Origin: Daphnia carinata
Lineage: Eukaryota > Arthropoda > Branchiopoda > Diplostraca > Daphniidae
Length of the DNA stretch: 64,000 bases
Assembly: GCF_022539665.2 (NCBI RefSeq)
Contig: NC_081340.1
Coordinates: forward strand, 2,666,001-2,730,000
Direction of reading: 5' to 3'
Shown: piece by piece, positions 10,877 through 22,923 of the stretch
Layout of the letters: every line of letters starts with the position of its first letter
Numbering within the stretch: position 1 is the first letter of the stretch
The notes under the pieces: model-generated
What the model was told of the DNA's origin: nothing
Databases searched by the model: none
Seen by the model: the letters and a program-made list of their open reading frames with translations, nothing else
Translations under genes and position numbers: made by a program

Positions 10877-12180
10877 GATTGCATCAAACTTACCCATTCG
10901 TCAACCCAAGTGTGCATATGTTTTTCTTTGATAATTATTTTATTTTGCTAGTATGTTTGGTAAACTGCAATCGTGCCCAATATTTTTGCCTTTGTATTTT
11001 AGGTCAACTCTTAGGTGATCCATACCTGATCCTGTGTTTTAAAGTGATCTGCTTTCACAGCTACATTTCTGTGTTCTTTTCCGTTGGTCTATGGTTCTGA
11101 ATTGAGGCAAGTATATCTATTATGCTATGTCACTAAGTACTATAGGGAAAAGAATAACTGAAATTGATTGAGATCTATTCTGATTCTCCTGATATGCATC
11201 TCAACAGGTTTTTATTTGCATTTTAACATCCATTTCATAGTGGTACATGTGACTTTGATTAATATTACCATAAAGACTGCCGAAAATGGGTGTGGTACGG
11301 AAACCCAGAAATGGCATGAGTTCAACATCAAACGTGGATTAGGTACTTTTCGGTTTTTTTGTCTATAGAAAAAGTACTCTTAATGCTATTATTTTGCATT
11401 CACAGAATTTTAAGCGGGGGATCAAGCCAAGTCTGGAAGTGTTACAGGATGGAAGAGTGAGCCTTCAGTTGAAAAAACACTGACAGTGCATTACCATTAA
11501 GGTATGAGGTAAAGTAATAGAGTATGCACATTGTCTAATGAGAAGTACCATCTTGTGTAAATGAATCTTGTATAACAGCAATCCTTTATAATTCTGTCAC
11601 AGCTAGGAGCCTCAAATAATTCTGCTTCTCTTACTAAAGAACAACTTGTCCTTTACATTCAGAGTGTTGGTGAAGCTGGGTACTTAAATGGCCCTAAAGA
11701 TGTTTCACTTCGCTGGCATTGCAGCGATGAACATCATACATAGACTCTTCAGGTATGAACAAATTTTCTTGAAAAAATTTTGAATTTATGACGAAGCATT
11801 TCTCTTCCTTTTTGCCAACCATGTCTAATCTACAAAAAAAAAATTTATCCAATAGGAAAGGATTTTCAGCATACTGGGAATACAACTATCAACAATGCAA
11901 CATTCTACAGGTGCTATTTTATCATTCAAGAGCCTTATAAAATGATTTTCATCTGCAATTTGTTTGGCCTTTCCCAAGCTTCTGCCAGAAGTTGAATCTA
12001 TGAGTCATGTAAGTCACATGAGCAACAATTGAGATGCTTAATGGTGTTGTTTTTCTTTTCTCAGTATAGGTTAATAGTAACATTGGATCTGAAAAGATTC
12101 TTGGTTGGGGCAAGACACTGAATAAATTGTAATGATTGGATGGATGACATGACATTTCTATACTTCATTCGGATTCTCGA
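10877..12180. repeat. Diverged left arm of palindromic element copy 1
   Basis: Coding-like fragments are broken by stops and separated by intron-like sequence (for example a block at 11595-11755 and one at 11855-11910). Parts mirror the right arm: AAGCTTCTGCCAG near 11975 faces a similar string near 14165, and TTCTTGGTTGGG near 12099 faces one near 14030, both roughly symmetric about the palindrome centre. Much more decayed than the right arm. No intact gene. Confidence 0.45.
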
Positions 12181-12803
12181 GACGGTATTATATATTTAAA
12201 AAATGGAAGTGCATATCTGGGCTCCCTTCCTTTCCGTAGCCCCGTTTCCCCTTGACTCGTAATAAGCCCGTAGGGGGTCATGCCCCTACTGTACGGTATA
12301 TATAAAAATAACATATACCGAGGTTTGGAGGGCTCTGGCCGGAAAGGGGACGTGGGGGTCCGCTTAGTCCGATGATGTGTTCACGGAGGGCGACGTGGCT
12401 ACTCACAAATCCGAACTAAAGGTTAATCGCTCCAGTAAAAATGTTCCAAATCTTCGGCTCTTCTTCCGGCTTCTCTTAGCCAATCACCGGGTAATCTCCC
12501 CGGTGGGTCAACAAGGCAGTGTCTCCCCCTGCCTGGGTTGACGGCAACTTTTGAAAGGGTTATTGTGCCTTTTTAAAGTTGCAAAAATAATTTTAATGTG
12601 CAGAGAATTGTCAATAAAATTTTTTTTCTTTATATTTTTTCCAAAATTTATTTCTTTCATTGTATGTTCGCTGTTTTCATTCTTTTCGTTTATCAATTTT
12701 TTTTTTATTTAGCTTGCTCAATTCACCTTTATTGTTTATGCCACCTTTTGATGGTAAGCATTATTTCCATTGGTTTATCGTTTATCTGTAAGCGTTCATT
12801 TAT

Positions 12804-12866
12804 TATCCAGGGATCGTACCCTGGATGTTCGGCATACCGCGCCGATGCTCTAACAATGAGCCATGA
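12804..12866 (-). other. tRNA-like sequence 1, copy 1
   Basis: Read on the minus strand it has a D-arm-like GGCTCATTGTTAGAGC (A box), a perfect 5-bp anticodon stem TCGGC/GCCGA around a 7-base loop with GGT in the anticodon position, and a T-arm-like CCAGGG/CCCTGG stem. The base before the anticodon is C instead of T and the T loop is one base short, and there is no matching acceptor stem. I read it as a tRNA-derived relic, not a working tRNA. Confidence 0.55.
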
Positions 12867-12995
12867 AACATATGATGTTAAGTTGGCTTTTTTCTAGTCA
12901 CTTGCGGACTTGCATTTACACTTAGAGTAAAACTGAAATGCAATTCTGCAATATTCTTTTCTACATTTATTCTGCTTCATTGTTATACACCTAAT

Positions 12996-13057
12996 GAGGT
13001 TTGAACCCTAGGTAACACATTTCGCAGTTGAAGGCTCTACCGCAGAGCTATGGACCT
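12996..13057 (-). other. tRNA-like sequence 2, copy 1
   Basis: Minus-strand A box TAGCTCTGCGGTAGAGC and B box GGGTTCAAACC are close to the RNA polymerase III consensus. The anticodon arm does not pair convincingly and there is no proper acceptor stem. Probably a tRNA-derived relic or SINE-type promoter. Confidence 0.5.
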
Positions 13058-13156
13058 TATCAAAGCAATAGACAGATAAACATATAGTTGTAAAGGACTG
13101 CATAAACATCCTAGACGATAACATATGATATGCGATAATAAAAAATTTAGATATAT

Positions 13157-13222
13157 CTCGTGGCTCAATGTGAGAGCATCGGCGTTGCACACTGAATGTC
13201 TGGGGATCGGTTCCACTACGAG
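13157..13222 (+). other. tRNA-like sequence 3, copy 1
   Basis: Plus-strand D-arm-like GGCTCAATGTGAGAGC, anticodon loop GTTGCAC with TGC (Ala-type) in the anticodon position, and B-box-like GGGGATCGGTTCC. The ends CTCGT and ACGAG can pair as a short acceptor stem. It resembles sequence 1 in opposite orientation. Degenerate; not called as a functional tRNA. Confidence 0.5.
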
Positions 13223-13960
13223 TAAAATAAAATACAAATATATAATTACTTCAGAAAATATTCAGTTATTACACGTTGTTCATTGAATCGAAGTTAAAGA
13301 ATTCAAAGAGTGTAATAAATAATAATTGATTACTTACAGATAAACAATAAACCTATGGGAATAATGCATACCTCTCGGTGGCAAAAACAATAAAAATGAA
13401 TTGAGCAAGCTAAATAAAAAAAAATTGATAAACGAAACGAATGAACACAGCGAAAACAGACAATGAAAGAAATACATTTTGGAAAAAATCTAAAAAAAAA
13501 AAATTTTATTGACAATTCTCTGCACATTAAAATTATTTTTGCAACTTTAAAAAGGCACAATAACCCTTTCAAAAGTTGCCGTCAACCCAGGCAGGGGGAG
13601 ACACTGCCTTGTTGACCCACCGGGGAGATTACCCGGTGATTGGCTAAGAGAAGCCGGAAGAAGAGCCGAAGATTTGGAACATTTTTACTGGAGCGATTAA
13701 CCTTTAGTTCGGATTTGTGAGTAGCCACATCGCCCTCCGTGAACACATCATCGGACTATGCGGACCCCCACGTCCCCTTTCCGGCCAGAGCCCTCCAAAC
13801 CTCGGTATATGTTATTTTTATATATACCGTACAGTAGGGGCATGACCCCCTACGGGCTTATTACGAGTCAAGGGGAAACGGGGCTACGGAAAGGAAGGGA
13901 GCCCAGATATGCACTTCAATTTTTAAATAATTAATACCGTAATACGCGGGAATACACAGG

Positions 13961-15678
13961 CGACTGATGGAGGGAAATTCAATTCCGTACTTTAAATTAT
14001 TATAACTTTTCGTCATCACATCCCAACCAGAAACCTTTGCAGGCTCACTATTCCTATTAATCTAAATTAAGAAAATAAAACATAGATAAGCATAAAACGT
14101 TCTTATTGATATCGCTTACATGGTACATAAATTCATCATCTGCCATATTCCTGTAGATTCCTGGCAGGAGCTTCTAAAAGGCTATGCAGTTGCAAATGAT
14201 CACCATAGCCAAAACTTGAATACGAAAGTTTGGGAGAACCTTTCGTGTTGGCCACAGAGACCTTCCATGGGCTTTCCGATTGGACGTTCCATGCACCTTA
14301 AAAAAGAAGAAGAAAGGTTACATAGTTGGTGGTTTTGATCACTAAACGTGAAGGTAAAGAAGGTAATGGTCTCGGCAGTCTTGACGACAATTTCCATTAT
14401 AACCTCATATCACCTCATTTTATGGAAAAAGAATTTCGTAGGCGACAGTTCAGAATAGAAAATGGTTGCATTCAAATCTTTTGACAGGTGGGATTAAGGA
14501 ATGTCGCCTTAGGGAGTGCAAACCGCAATTTCAAAACCATTAAATGCTTGTTAGCCATTGAAAGATTGCTGGCTGACGCAGACAATCGTTTGGGACATGA
14601 TTAATGAGGTGCTTCGTGGATAAAGCTCGTTTTTTTAAGTCCTCTCCAGGATGACATGAATTCCAGCATGTTCTACACATGTATCAGCACTTAGCGATAC
14701 ACCAATTAAAACAATTAAAAAATTTAAAATAGTACCACCTTTTAATATTTTTGACTCCATGATTCATCTTCGTTGCAACTGTGAAGGCAAGACAACTGAC
14801 CTATGGTGATTTATTCATCGCACTTGCCATAACCGTTTTCCCAATGTATCAGCTATTCTGCCAACAGTAGTTTACTAATACAACATTGACGATTAAAATT
14901 AGAAAACTAAACAAACTCAGCAGAAAAGCATTACCAGGGGGTAACATCTTGCATGTTGACGAAGAATCCTTGGTTTATCATGTACATGGCAGAATATCCA
15001 CATTGCCTGGATGGCGCAATCCTATGCGTAATCACACAAATAGTAACTAAAACATATTGAATTGAAACAAAATTTAAATGAAGTTTTACCCAACAGTCGC
15101 TGCACCTCTGAATTCCCAAACTACGTCTACACATTCATATCAAGCTTTTCCAGCATGTCTTGCCTTTGGCATTTGTTTAAATCATTCCTTCAAAAATTTT
15201 AAATAAATGTAAATAAAGTAAACAATTGATATTTATGTGACATACATTCCATACAAGATAGGCATTTTGAAGAATCAGTGGCAGCAATCAAGTGCTACAA
15301 TGTGAATATGGGCTAGATGTTATAGTCGCTGAGGGCTCTCAATCCCTAAACTGAACCTTGCTCACTGATGTGACAATCTATAAAAGGATTTAAATCTTAA
15401 TCAATGAGATATGCAGGATAGTGCATAAAATTATTGTAAAGATGGTACCAAATGCTGAGTTACTAGAAATTTTGCCTGGGAAATCTCCAACTGACATGTG
15501 AAACATAAGTCAGATGTTCTGCATTTGCAAATCCATTGTTCAAGTAACCATATTATCCAATCCATGTCTGAATGAATGAGAAAATTAAAGAGGAATCTGG
15601 CCGCTAGATGACCATAGCTGTAATAAAGAAAAAAAAGGCCGAAATTTTTTTTTTTTTGGGGGGTAAAACGGATTGTCA
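13961..15678. repeat. Right arm of palindromic element copy 1, with terminal repeat
   Basis: This stretch matches, in reverse complement and with scattered changes, 60316-62100 of copy 2. It ends at GGATTGTCA followed by TA (15679-15680), the reverse complement of the terminal TGGCAATCCG seen at 60316. Short minus-strand frames at 14200-14397 and 14931-15134 recur in copy 2 but are broken, so any ancestral gene is dead here. I could not identify the ancestral protein. Confidence 0.75.
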
Positions 15679-16731
15679 TATATAACAGATTAACATCACA
15701 CTAACAACAATTAGTAATTTGATTAGATTATTTAAAAATGCCGGGGAATATCTAAATGTTTGGAAAATGGCGGTTCAAATCGGTTATCTCCAATTCCAAA
15801 CCAAGAACCAGGCAAGGTTTTATCTCAAGTTAGCAAATTTTACCATATTATTACGCAATATTTTTTTCGCAAGAGGGGATAAAGAACTCGGCAATAAAAA
15901 TACATGCTGTCCAGTTCGTTATGACCTTGTGTATCTAAAAAATCTTTAACCATGCAGTCGTCTGGCCAATTCATATTTACCTTTTTGTTTACTGGCTACG
16001 CCGTACGCACACAAATTCTGAATGAAAATACTACAGTCGAATTTAATTATATCCTTATTCTCTCTTCTCCCTTTTTTACCAACAGATGTTTTTTTGTCCT
16101 TATACCGAAACTTATTGTGATTTTCGTTTCTCAGGTGTTGGTGTGTACAGAAACAGATATCAAGCGAACTTCCTCTTCATGAGTGTTCAATTGCAAATAT
16201 TGAGATAACATAGCATTACTTTTTATGTAACTACCTGTGTGCCTTTGACATTGTACCCTACAATATTTTAAAACCCTCTTCCTTATTAAAACACTTTCCA
16301 AATTGTCAAATAACTTTCTGCTATTACGTTGTCATGAGATTATGTTAGCTTGAGGTTCGCCCCATTTACCTTCGTATTACACATAACTTGGATGACATTA
16401 CTGCAGGGGTCTGAATCTACGTATGATTCATAGTAGATATCTAATACTTGAATTATTTCCAGCCCCTTAACGAAAAGTGGTAAATTTAAATTGATTGCAT
16501 TTGGAAATATTTCCAACACCGAGGAAAGCCAGTTCGATCCTTTCTAACTGGAAAGAAGCGTTCAGTAAATCCTACCATAAATCCAAAAACAACTAGTTTT
16601 GATGAATGTACTTACGCGAACAAAGCTGGACAAAAAATGGGGTTAGTGTCAAAGAGATAGCATCTTGCAATGCAACTGTGGAACTCAGCGAATGCGAGAA
16701 AGAACAAAAAGCGTAGTGCTCAAACAGCGTT
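15679..16731. other. Interval between repeat block and CCT8 stop
   Basis: About 1 kb of AT-rich sequence. It should include the CCT8 3' UTR at its right end. Short frames on both strands have no conserved pattern. Nothing else recognised. Confidence 0.45.
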
Positions 16732-18893
16732 CTAATCATCATCAGCATCTTGTGCGCCAGCGTCACGTGGTTTCGGCCCGCCCGCCCGCTTCGCCATGAT
16801 GATCTGGTCAACGCGAAGAACCGTGCAAGCTGCCGTCGCGTACTTCATGCCCCAGTATTTGGCCGCAAACAAATCGACAACGCCAACTTCAACAGCATCA
16901 ATCAGTCCTCCTTGATCCTGACAAATAAACAAAACCACGTACAGTATACAACAGGTTTGCTTTCTAAAACATGTGAGCAATCAAAACTAACGTCAACGCA
17001 AATTCCAGTATTAGCTTTGCCTTCTTGGTGAGCGGCCAGCAAATCGGCCACAGTCTCGGTCGACTTCAGTCCAGCATTGTCAGACAAAATGCGCGGGAAC
17101 GTCTCTAAAGCTTGGGCGAACCTCTGAATGGCGTATTGGTCCAATCCGGGACACTTGTCTGCAAACTGATTGATTTGACGAGCCAATTCGACTTCGACAG
17201 CTCCGGCTCCGGGCACCAGACGACCATCTCTCGACAGCACTTTGAAATTGTTGATGCCGTCGTCGATGGCTCGCTCGATGTCGTCCAAGTAGTTGTCGGT
17301 AGCACCGCGGACGATGATCGTGGCGATCTTGGATTCCTTCTCGTCTTGACGGAAGATGACCACAGCGGTATCTCCAAACTCGTCAGTGTAGATGTTGTCG
17401 GCGTAGCCCATCTCCTCGGCTGATGGTGGAGTCTAATAAACGATATCCACCTTGTTAATTACAAATTAAATAACGACAAGATTCACTTAAAACTAACCAA
17501 TCGGGGAAGAGCTGTCGCGTTGATGGACTTGCACAGACGGCGCAGATCAAATTTGGACTGGAGACGGACACCCATAATGCCGTACTTGTTGAGGTAATGC
17601 AGACAGAGATCGCCAATTTTGCCACCAGAGACGATGACTTTGACACCGGTAGCAGCGATGGCCGCAATCTCCTTTTCGAGCATATTCTCCTCGCCGCGTG
17701 AGAAATCAATCAACTCCTTTGAAGACTGGATCAAAACGGTTCCCTTTGTCTCCGTTTGTACCGAATCAATGGGACAAGTGTAGACCGCGATTTTGGCTTT
17801 TTCAGCTCGCGTGATGTCACCTTCAACTTGGCGCTTAAAGACCATCCCTTGAACGACTTGCGATTGGTACAAACTGCCACCAAGAATTTTTGAAACACGT
17901 ACGTTGTCGACGTTGAAGGTTGTTTTCTTGTCCGGCAAGATAGACACTGTGTTTAGATTATGAAAAGGTTAGCACACTTCGAGGATTAACTTTCTGTTTT
18001 TTACGCACCACAAGCTTCTGTGATCAGAGGAGTCAAGAATGACTCGTTACCATACTGCTTGGACATAATAGCAGCTTTAATGGCTTTGGTAATAACGTCC
18101 GAGTCTTGGACATCCACAACATTTTGGCAAACCAAATCAGGCAGAATTTCAAGAGCCTTCTCCAAAGCCTTCTCGTAGCCTTCAGCGATTTCATTAGGGG
18201 TTAGACCCATGCGAATGAGAGCTTCAGCCTGCTCCAACAAGGCACCAGCAAAGATAATGACAAAGTTGGTTCCATCACCGACTTCTTGCTCTTGCATTTG
18301 TGAGCCAAGGATCAACATCTTGGCAGCAGGGTGCTCAACCTAATCAATAGCGAAACACTGTGTAATCAAGAGAAAGTCAAAGAGTTAGATGAGGAAGTGC
18401 ATACTTCAAGTTCCCTGATGATAGTGGCTGCGTCATTTGTCACGAATAGTTTTCCCAGGTGATTAATTACCATTTTGTTCATCCCGATAGGGCCATATGC
18501 TGTCTGTACAGTTTCCGCTAACTGCTTGCAGGCTCCAATGTTCCTGATAACTGCTTCTTCTAAACCTTGAAACATCTTTGGAGAAATATTATGTTACTTT
18601 AACACATTATGTTTCATTGCCATTAAAATAATACTAAAATTTCTTAATCTTCATTATTTAAGTACACATTTTTAGAAATTAGTTCTCGATCTTCCCCAAA
18701 TCAGGGTTCGGCACAAGAGGACTAATTTCTCATTTCAGGTTAAGTTTTGAGAAATTATGCAAACGTCATGAAACCCAGTCGGTCAGTCTAGACTAGTGTC
18801 AGTTAGATCAATAGTTTTAGAGATTATTCTTACCCGCGACCCCTCCTTCATCATCTGCTGGAAACCGGGGGGTTTTGGTACGTGCATCGCCAT
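16732..18893 (-). CDS. CCT8: T-complex protein 1 subunit theta (CCT8)
   Basis: Theta subunit of the cytosolic TRiC/CCT chaperonin, which folds actin, tubulin and WD-repeat proteins using ATP. Six exons in transcription order: 18893-18834, 18575-18405, 18339-18009, 17946-17498, 17432-16992, 16917-16732; 545 codons, matching the family (human 548). Group II chaperonin signatures are present: YGPIGMNKMV with NDAATIIREL near residues 45-75, EVGDGTN at about 96-102, and the C-terminal VEVGVVDLFAAKYWGMKYA. The tail is Gly/Asp-rich (AGAQDADDD). The start is fixed by MAMHVPKPPGFQQM, a typical theta N-terminus, and the intron after residue 20. Head-to-head with UBE4A across 586 bp. Confidence 0.97.
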
Positions 18894-19479
18894 TTTACTG
18901 AAAAAAAATTACGAATGACTTGAGTAAATGGAAACACTGGACAAAAAGACGTTGAAAGAAGGAGTTGTCCTGTCCAAGCAACGTGCAGATTCACACCGGG
19001 TGACAATGGCTTCGTCTGATTTAACAGCGTTGACTAATAGTGCAGCCACGATTATGACTTGTAATTTAAAAAAGTAAGTTTTGATATCCGGTCAAGGGTT
19101 TTTTTTATAATAACGTATAATTTTTTTCGATTTTCCTTCCTTCTAATTAACTTACGTTTGATTTTTGATCACGATTTTCCTAACCAACACGTGACACAGT
19201 GACAGCTGACAGGCTGTCAGTAAAAGAAAATTCGAGAAATCTTGTCTAGCAGACGGTAGAAAACATCGTAGTTACCAGCTAATAGAAGAAATCAAATCAC
19301 AAGATACAAACGTTCCAGTGTTTTCGTTACTGACGCATTGAAAATTGACTAGAAAGAGAAATCTGGGGTATTTCCAAATATTAAAAAAATTGCGACTTTC
19401 ATGGTAAAATCTGGAAATTCACAGTAGTTTTTCAATCTTAATAACAGACAGGAAACTGCGTAATTTAGCAATAAAAAAT
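18894..19479. promoter_or_regulatory. Shared CCT8/UBE4A divergent promoter region
   Basis: The two start codons face away from each other across 586 bp. An E-box-type CACGTGAC sits at 19188-19195 followed closely by GTGACAGCTGACAG. No canonical TATA box stands out for either gene. Both encode protein-quality-control factors, so a shared promoter is plausible; that is inference. Confidence 0.5.
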
Positions 19480-22400
19480 ATGACGGACAGTAACCCTTTC
19501 CTCGCGTTATTTAGCAGCAAAGCTGCTAATGCTGGAAATGTGCAATCTTCAACTGGATTAACAAAAGATGTGTTTCAAGAGCAGGATACTGACGATAAAG
19601 ATGAGAGCTCCTTCAATAAGGTTGCAGAAAATGTTTTCATGCTCACCCTCAAACCCAATAGGAAAAAGAATTGTCCTTTATATTACATGCAAGATTTGGC
19701 AGGTGCACTAAAAATGGACTATTTTGACCAAACAGCATTGGATCAGGCTGTATTGGAGTATGCTGTGGGACTTGCAGATTCTCTAGTCAATTACCTATTT
19801 CAGTGTTTTGAGCGTTACCATAGTATTTGCAACAAGTCCAGGTTCAGTGGTGTACATAGAACCATATTTATCAACCTGGATTTGGCATTATCACAACCAG
19901 AGCTGTTTCCTAAACAAAATTTACATGAAGATTTCCTTCAACTTTTGGCTTTCCCTATTGAAGACATTACCTCCAAATTCTTAGAAGACTTTATCCAACA
20001 TATCCTCGAACAAGAAAATTCCAGTTCTGTAGCAGAAGTTTTTGAACCAGTACTTCTCTGTTTAAAAACCAAGCTGTCCAACATGCACCTGCTAGTTGGG
20101 AATCAGCATGGGTTGGATGCTATGTTGGTGATGAGCAAAAATCCAGCGCTCGCGAAGGCTATGGTGTTGTCTTCCATATTGAACGAGAGCTCAGTTAAAG
20201 TAGGAAGGCAATGCGAAGATACTTTGCTGGGTTCGCTATTTTTGTGCTCATGCATTCCGCGCGTTCCTGGAACCACTTCGGATTTCTTCGATCGTCCCTC
20301 GCGATCGCCACCGTCTGTCCATGTTACAACGGAAGGAAACATCTGGGCAGCGTCGGAACGGATCATGGACAAGACGTACAAAATATTTTATAATTTATTT
20401 AAATCATCGCCAGAAGTTCAAGATCTCACCCGAAAGTGGCTAGGTACTTATTATTCAAAATTGAACAACATGCAACAAGCAAATAAGTACCCATTTTTTC
20501 TTTTTGGTGATTTCCAGGGCAGGTATTGGCACTGAATAAGGCGCGTGGGCAGATGTGGGCCCAACATGATACGACAGCTCTGATAGACTGTGTTTCAGAC
20601 GGATTTATGACCAACTTGGGGGCTGTACTCCTTCAGCTTTGCCGGCCTTTCTGTTCCCAGGATGACCCAAAAGCATATGATCGGCTGAATAAAATTGATG
20701 CCACGTTTTGTGCTGCTAAACCGACTGACGGCAATGGCGTTCACGTTGCTGATCTGTATAAGGAAACTTGCCTCATCACGCAAGAGAATCGACCCGTGGC
20801 TAGGGCGCTACCGTATTCATTCTCAACTGAATTGTTTTTCTTGACCCATCGAGCGCTCGAGTTAGGTGCCAAAGCGGTTCACAGTCAAATGCTGCAAATG
20901 AGCCAGAATTTCAGCCGATTGCAACGCGCCTATCAAGACGCCGAACAGAGCGGCCAAACTCCCGTTGCCGAACAGATCCAAGAGCGAATGGACGTCATGA
21001 TGTCCAGCTATCTTAGTTTTAAGGTATATTGAGTTGGCATCCAAAAATCCAGTCTCTTGATTTTATTAACGTAAAATGTCTGCAGGCAGTTCTATTAGTA
21101 CCCGAATGGTTAAAGCTGCATTTCGAATTCATCTTAGCTACTTCGAAATGGTTGTGTGCAACGGCATTGGGTACCCATCCATCAAATGTCACCTCTTCGG
21201 ATCTCAGCTCCAACATGGAAGTTTCGTCCGAATTGCTGAGCTGTATTCCAGAATTTTGTTTATCAAACGTCATGGACTTTGTGGTGTTCGCCAACCGCTT
21301 CTCTCCTACGACACTTGATCGAAGCAAATTGGACGATCTGTTGACTCTGATTGTCGTTTTCATGGGGTCTCCTAACCGGTTGAAGAATCCGCACATGAGA
21401 GCTGCAATGGCCGAAATGCTGGACGGTTTGATGCCACCCGATCGAGGACAAGCAACTCCTCCTAGTTCAAGAACGAAACTGTTTGTCGAGCATCCTCATT
21501 CAAAGGATGTTGTTCGTACTCTTCTCCACGTCTTTGCCAGCATCGAAATGACTGGGCAAGGTGTCGCATTTGAACAGAAATTCAACTACAGACGGCCAAT
21601 GTACGCGGCCATGAAGTTTCTATGGAGTTTGAAACTTCACCAACGTCAATTCAAGTAATATTTCAATCTTTTTTCAATCATTTTACCTAATAAAATGCAC
21701 ACTTACTGTTACAGACGACTAGCCGTGGAGGCTGAAGCGAACATGGAAGCCGCCCAACCGCCGCTGTTTCTGCAGTTTGTTAATTTACTCATCAACGATG
21801 CCATTTATTTGCTGGACGAGGGTCTTTCGTACATGGCCCAGCTGAAAGAACAGCAAATTCAGAGAAGCGACGGATCTTGGCCGAACGTCCCAGCTGGACC
21901 GCAACGTCACCAGAGAGAGGCCACCTATCAGCACATTACCATGCTGGCCAGATTCCACAATTTGATGGGTCGCGAGACCATCCGCATTCTCGACATGATG
22001 ACCACTGACATTAAAGGAGTCTTTGTTCATTCAGCCATGGTAGACCGGATAGCTTCAATGCTGAATTATTTTCTTCTCCATTTGGTAGGGCCTAAGAAAC
22101 GAGACTTTAAGGTAATAAAAGTAATATTTAAATCGTTTTGTTAGTAGCATTCTTCATGCTTTGTTTAATAGGTTAAGGACGTTGGTGATTACGAATTTGA
22201 TCCGGCTGAATTAGTTTCATGCATCTGCCAAATTTATTGTCATTTGAGCGATGCCGATGTGTTTTGCACGGCTGTTTCGCAAGATGGCCGATCCTATAGC
22301 TCGCAACTATTTGAATTGGCCGAGGATGTTCTCAGCCGGATTGGACGAGGAGCACTTATCGGGGACCTGCGTTTAGTAGCTGAAAAGGTGGCCAAACTGG

Positions 22401-22690
22401 CAACTGCCCAGGCGTCTGACGAAGATTTAATCAGCGCCGCACCGGACGAATTCCTTGATCCCATTATGTCATCCATCATGATGAATCCGGTCATTCTCCC
22501 TTCATCACGAGTTACCGTCGATCGCTCCACAATAGCGAGACATTTGCTGAGTGATCAAAGTGATCCCTTTAATCGTTCACCATTGACTATGGAAGAAATC
22601 TTACCAGATGATGAACTTAGAAAAAGAATTCATCAGTGGATATCAGAAGTCAAGAAAAAGGCGATAGTGCGCGAGGATCTTCCACATTAG
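19480..22690 (+). CDS. UBE4A: Ubiquitin conjugation factor E4 A (U-box)
   Basis: U-box E3/E4 ubiquitin ligase of the UFD2 family that extends ubiquitin chains. Five exons: 19480-20443, 20518-21023, 21086-21654, 21715-22111, 22172-22690; 984 codons (human about 1070). The C-terminal U-box spans roughly residues 904-975 and contains [19 protein letters not shown] and [19 protein letters not shown], which fits UBE4A better than UBE4B ([13 protein letters not shown] in particular). The N-terminus [11 protein letters not shown] also resembles UBE4A. The central ~700 residues form the long helical UFD2 core. AATAAA begins at the base after the stop codon (22691-22696). Converges with the BUB-type gene, 233 bp between stops. 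Confidence 0.95.
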
Positions 22691-22923
22691 AATAAAAGAA
22701 AAGAATTTCTCATAAGGGTTGTCTTCCCGGTTCCCTTGGGCTCATATCTTGTTACTCCTCCTATTACTTTGTAAATATTTAAAAAATCATATAAATTGGA
22801 GCAAATTTATTTTTACGAGCATATCGCTAAATATTTCAAGCACGGAATGAGGGAAAGGGAAACGATGCATACATTATCGTAGTATAAAAAAAGGCAGTTT
22901 GTCAAAAAGTAGGAAATAAGTAC

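Larger units (their letters stand above)
12181..13960. repeat. Palindromic core of repeat element, copy 1
   Basis: Near-perfect inverted arms of about 600 bp (12200-12812 against 13315-13925) around a spacer of about 500 bp; the symmetry axis is close to 13061. The arms contain a chain of stable hairpins. The spacer has three tRNA-like stretches. The same core recurs at 62090-63900 in copy 2. No protein frame. Confidence 0.85.

Noticed and set aside
11595-11910. Possible captured host gene fragments in the left arm of copy 1
   Set aside because: Exon-like pieces such as LTKEQLVLYIQSVGEAGYLN are suggestive, but I cannot match them to a family and stops interrupt them.
12804-13222. Functional tRNA genes
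   Set aside because: A and B boxes are good, but acceptor stems or anticodon arms fail and the T loop is short; called tRNA-like only.
14120-15134. Frames in the right arm of repeat copy 1 that recur in copy 2
   Set aside because: They recur because the DNA is repeated; both copies have stops and no recognisable transposase, so I do not call a gene.
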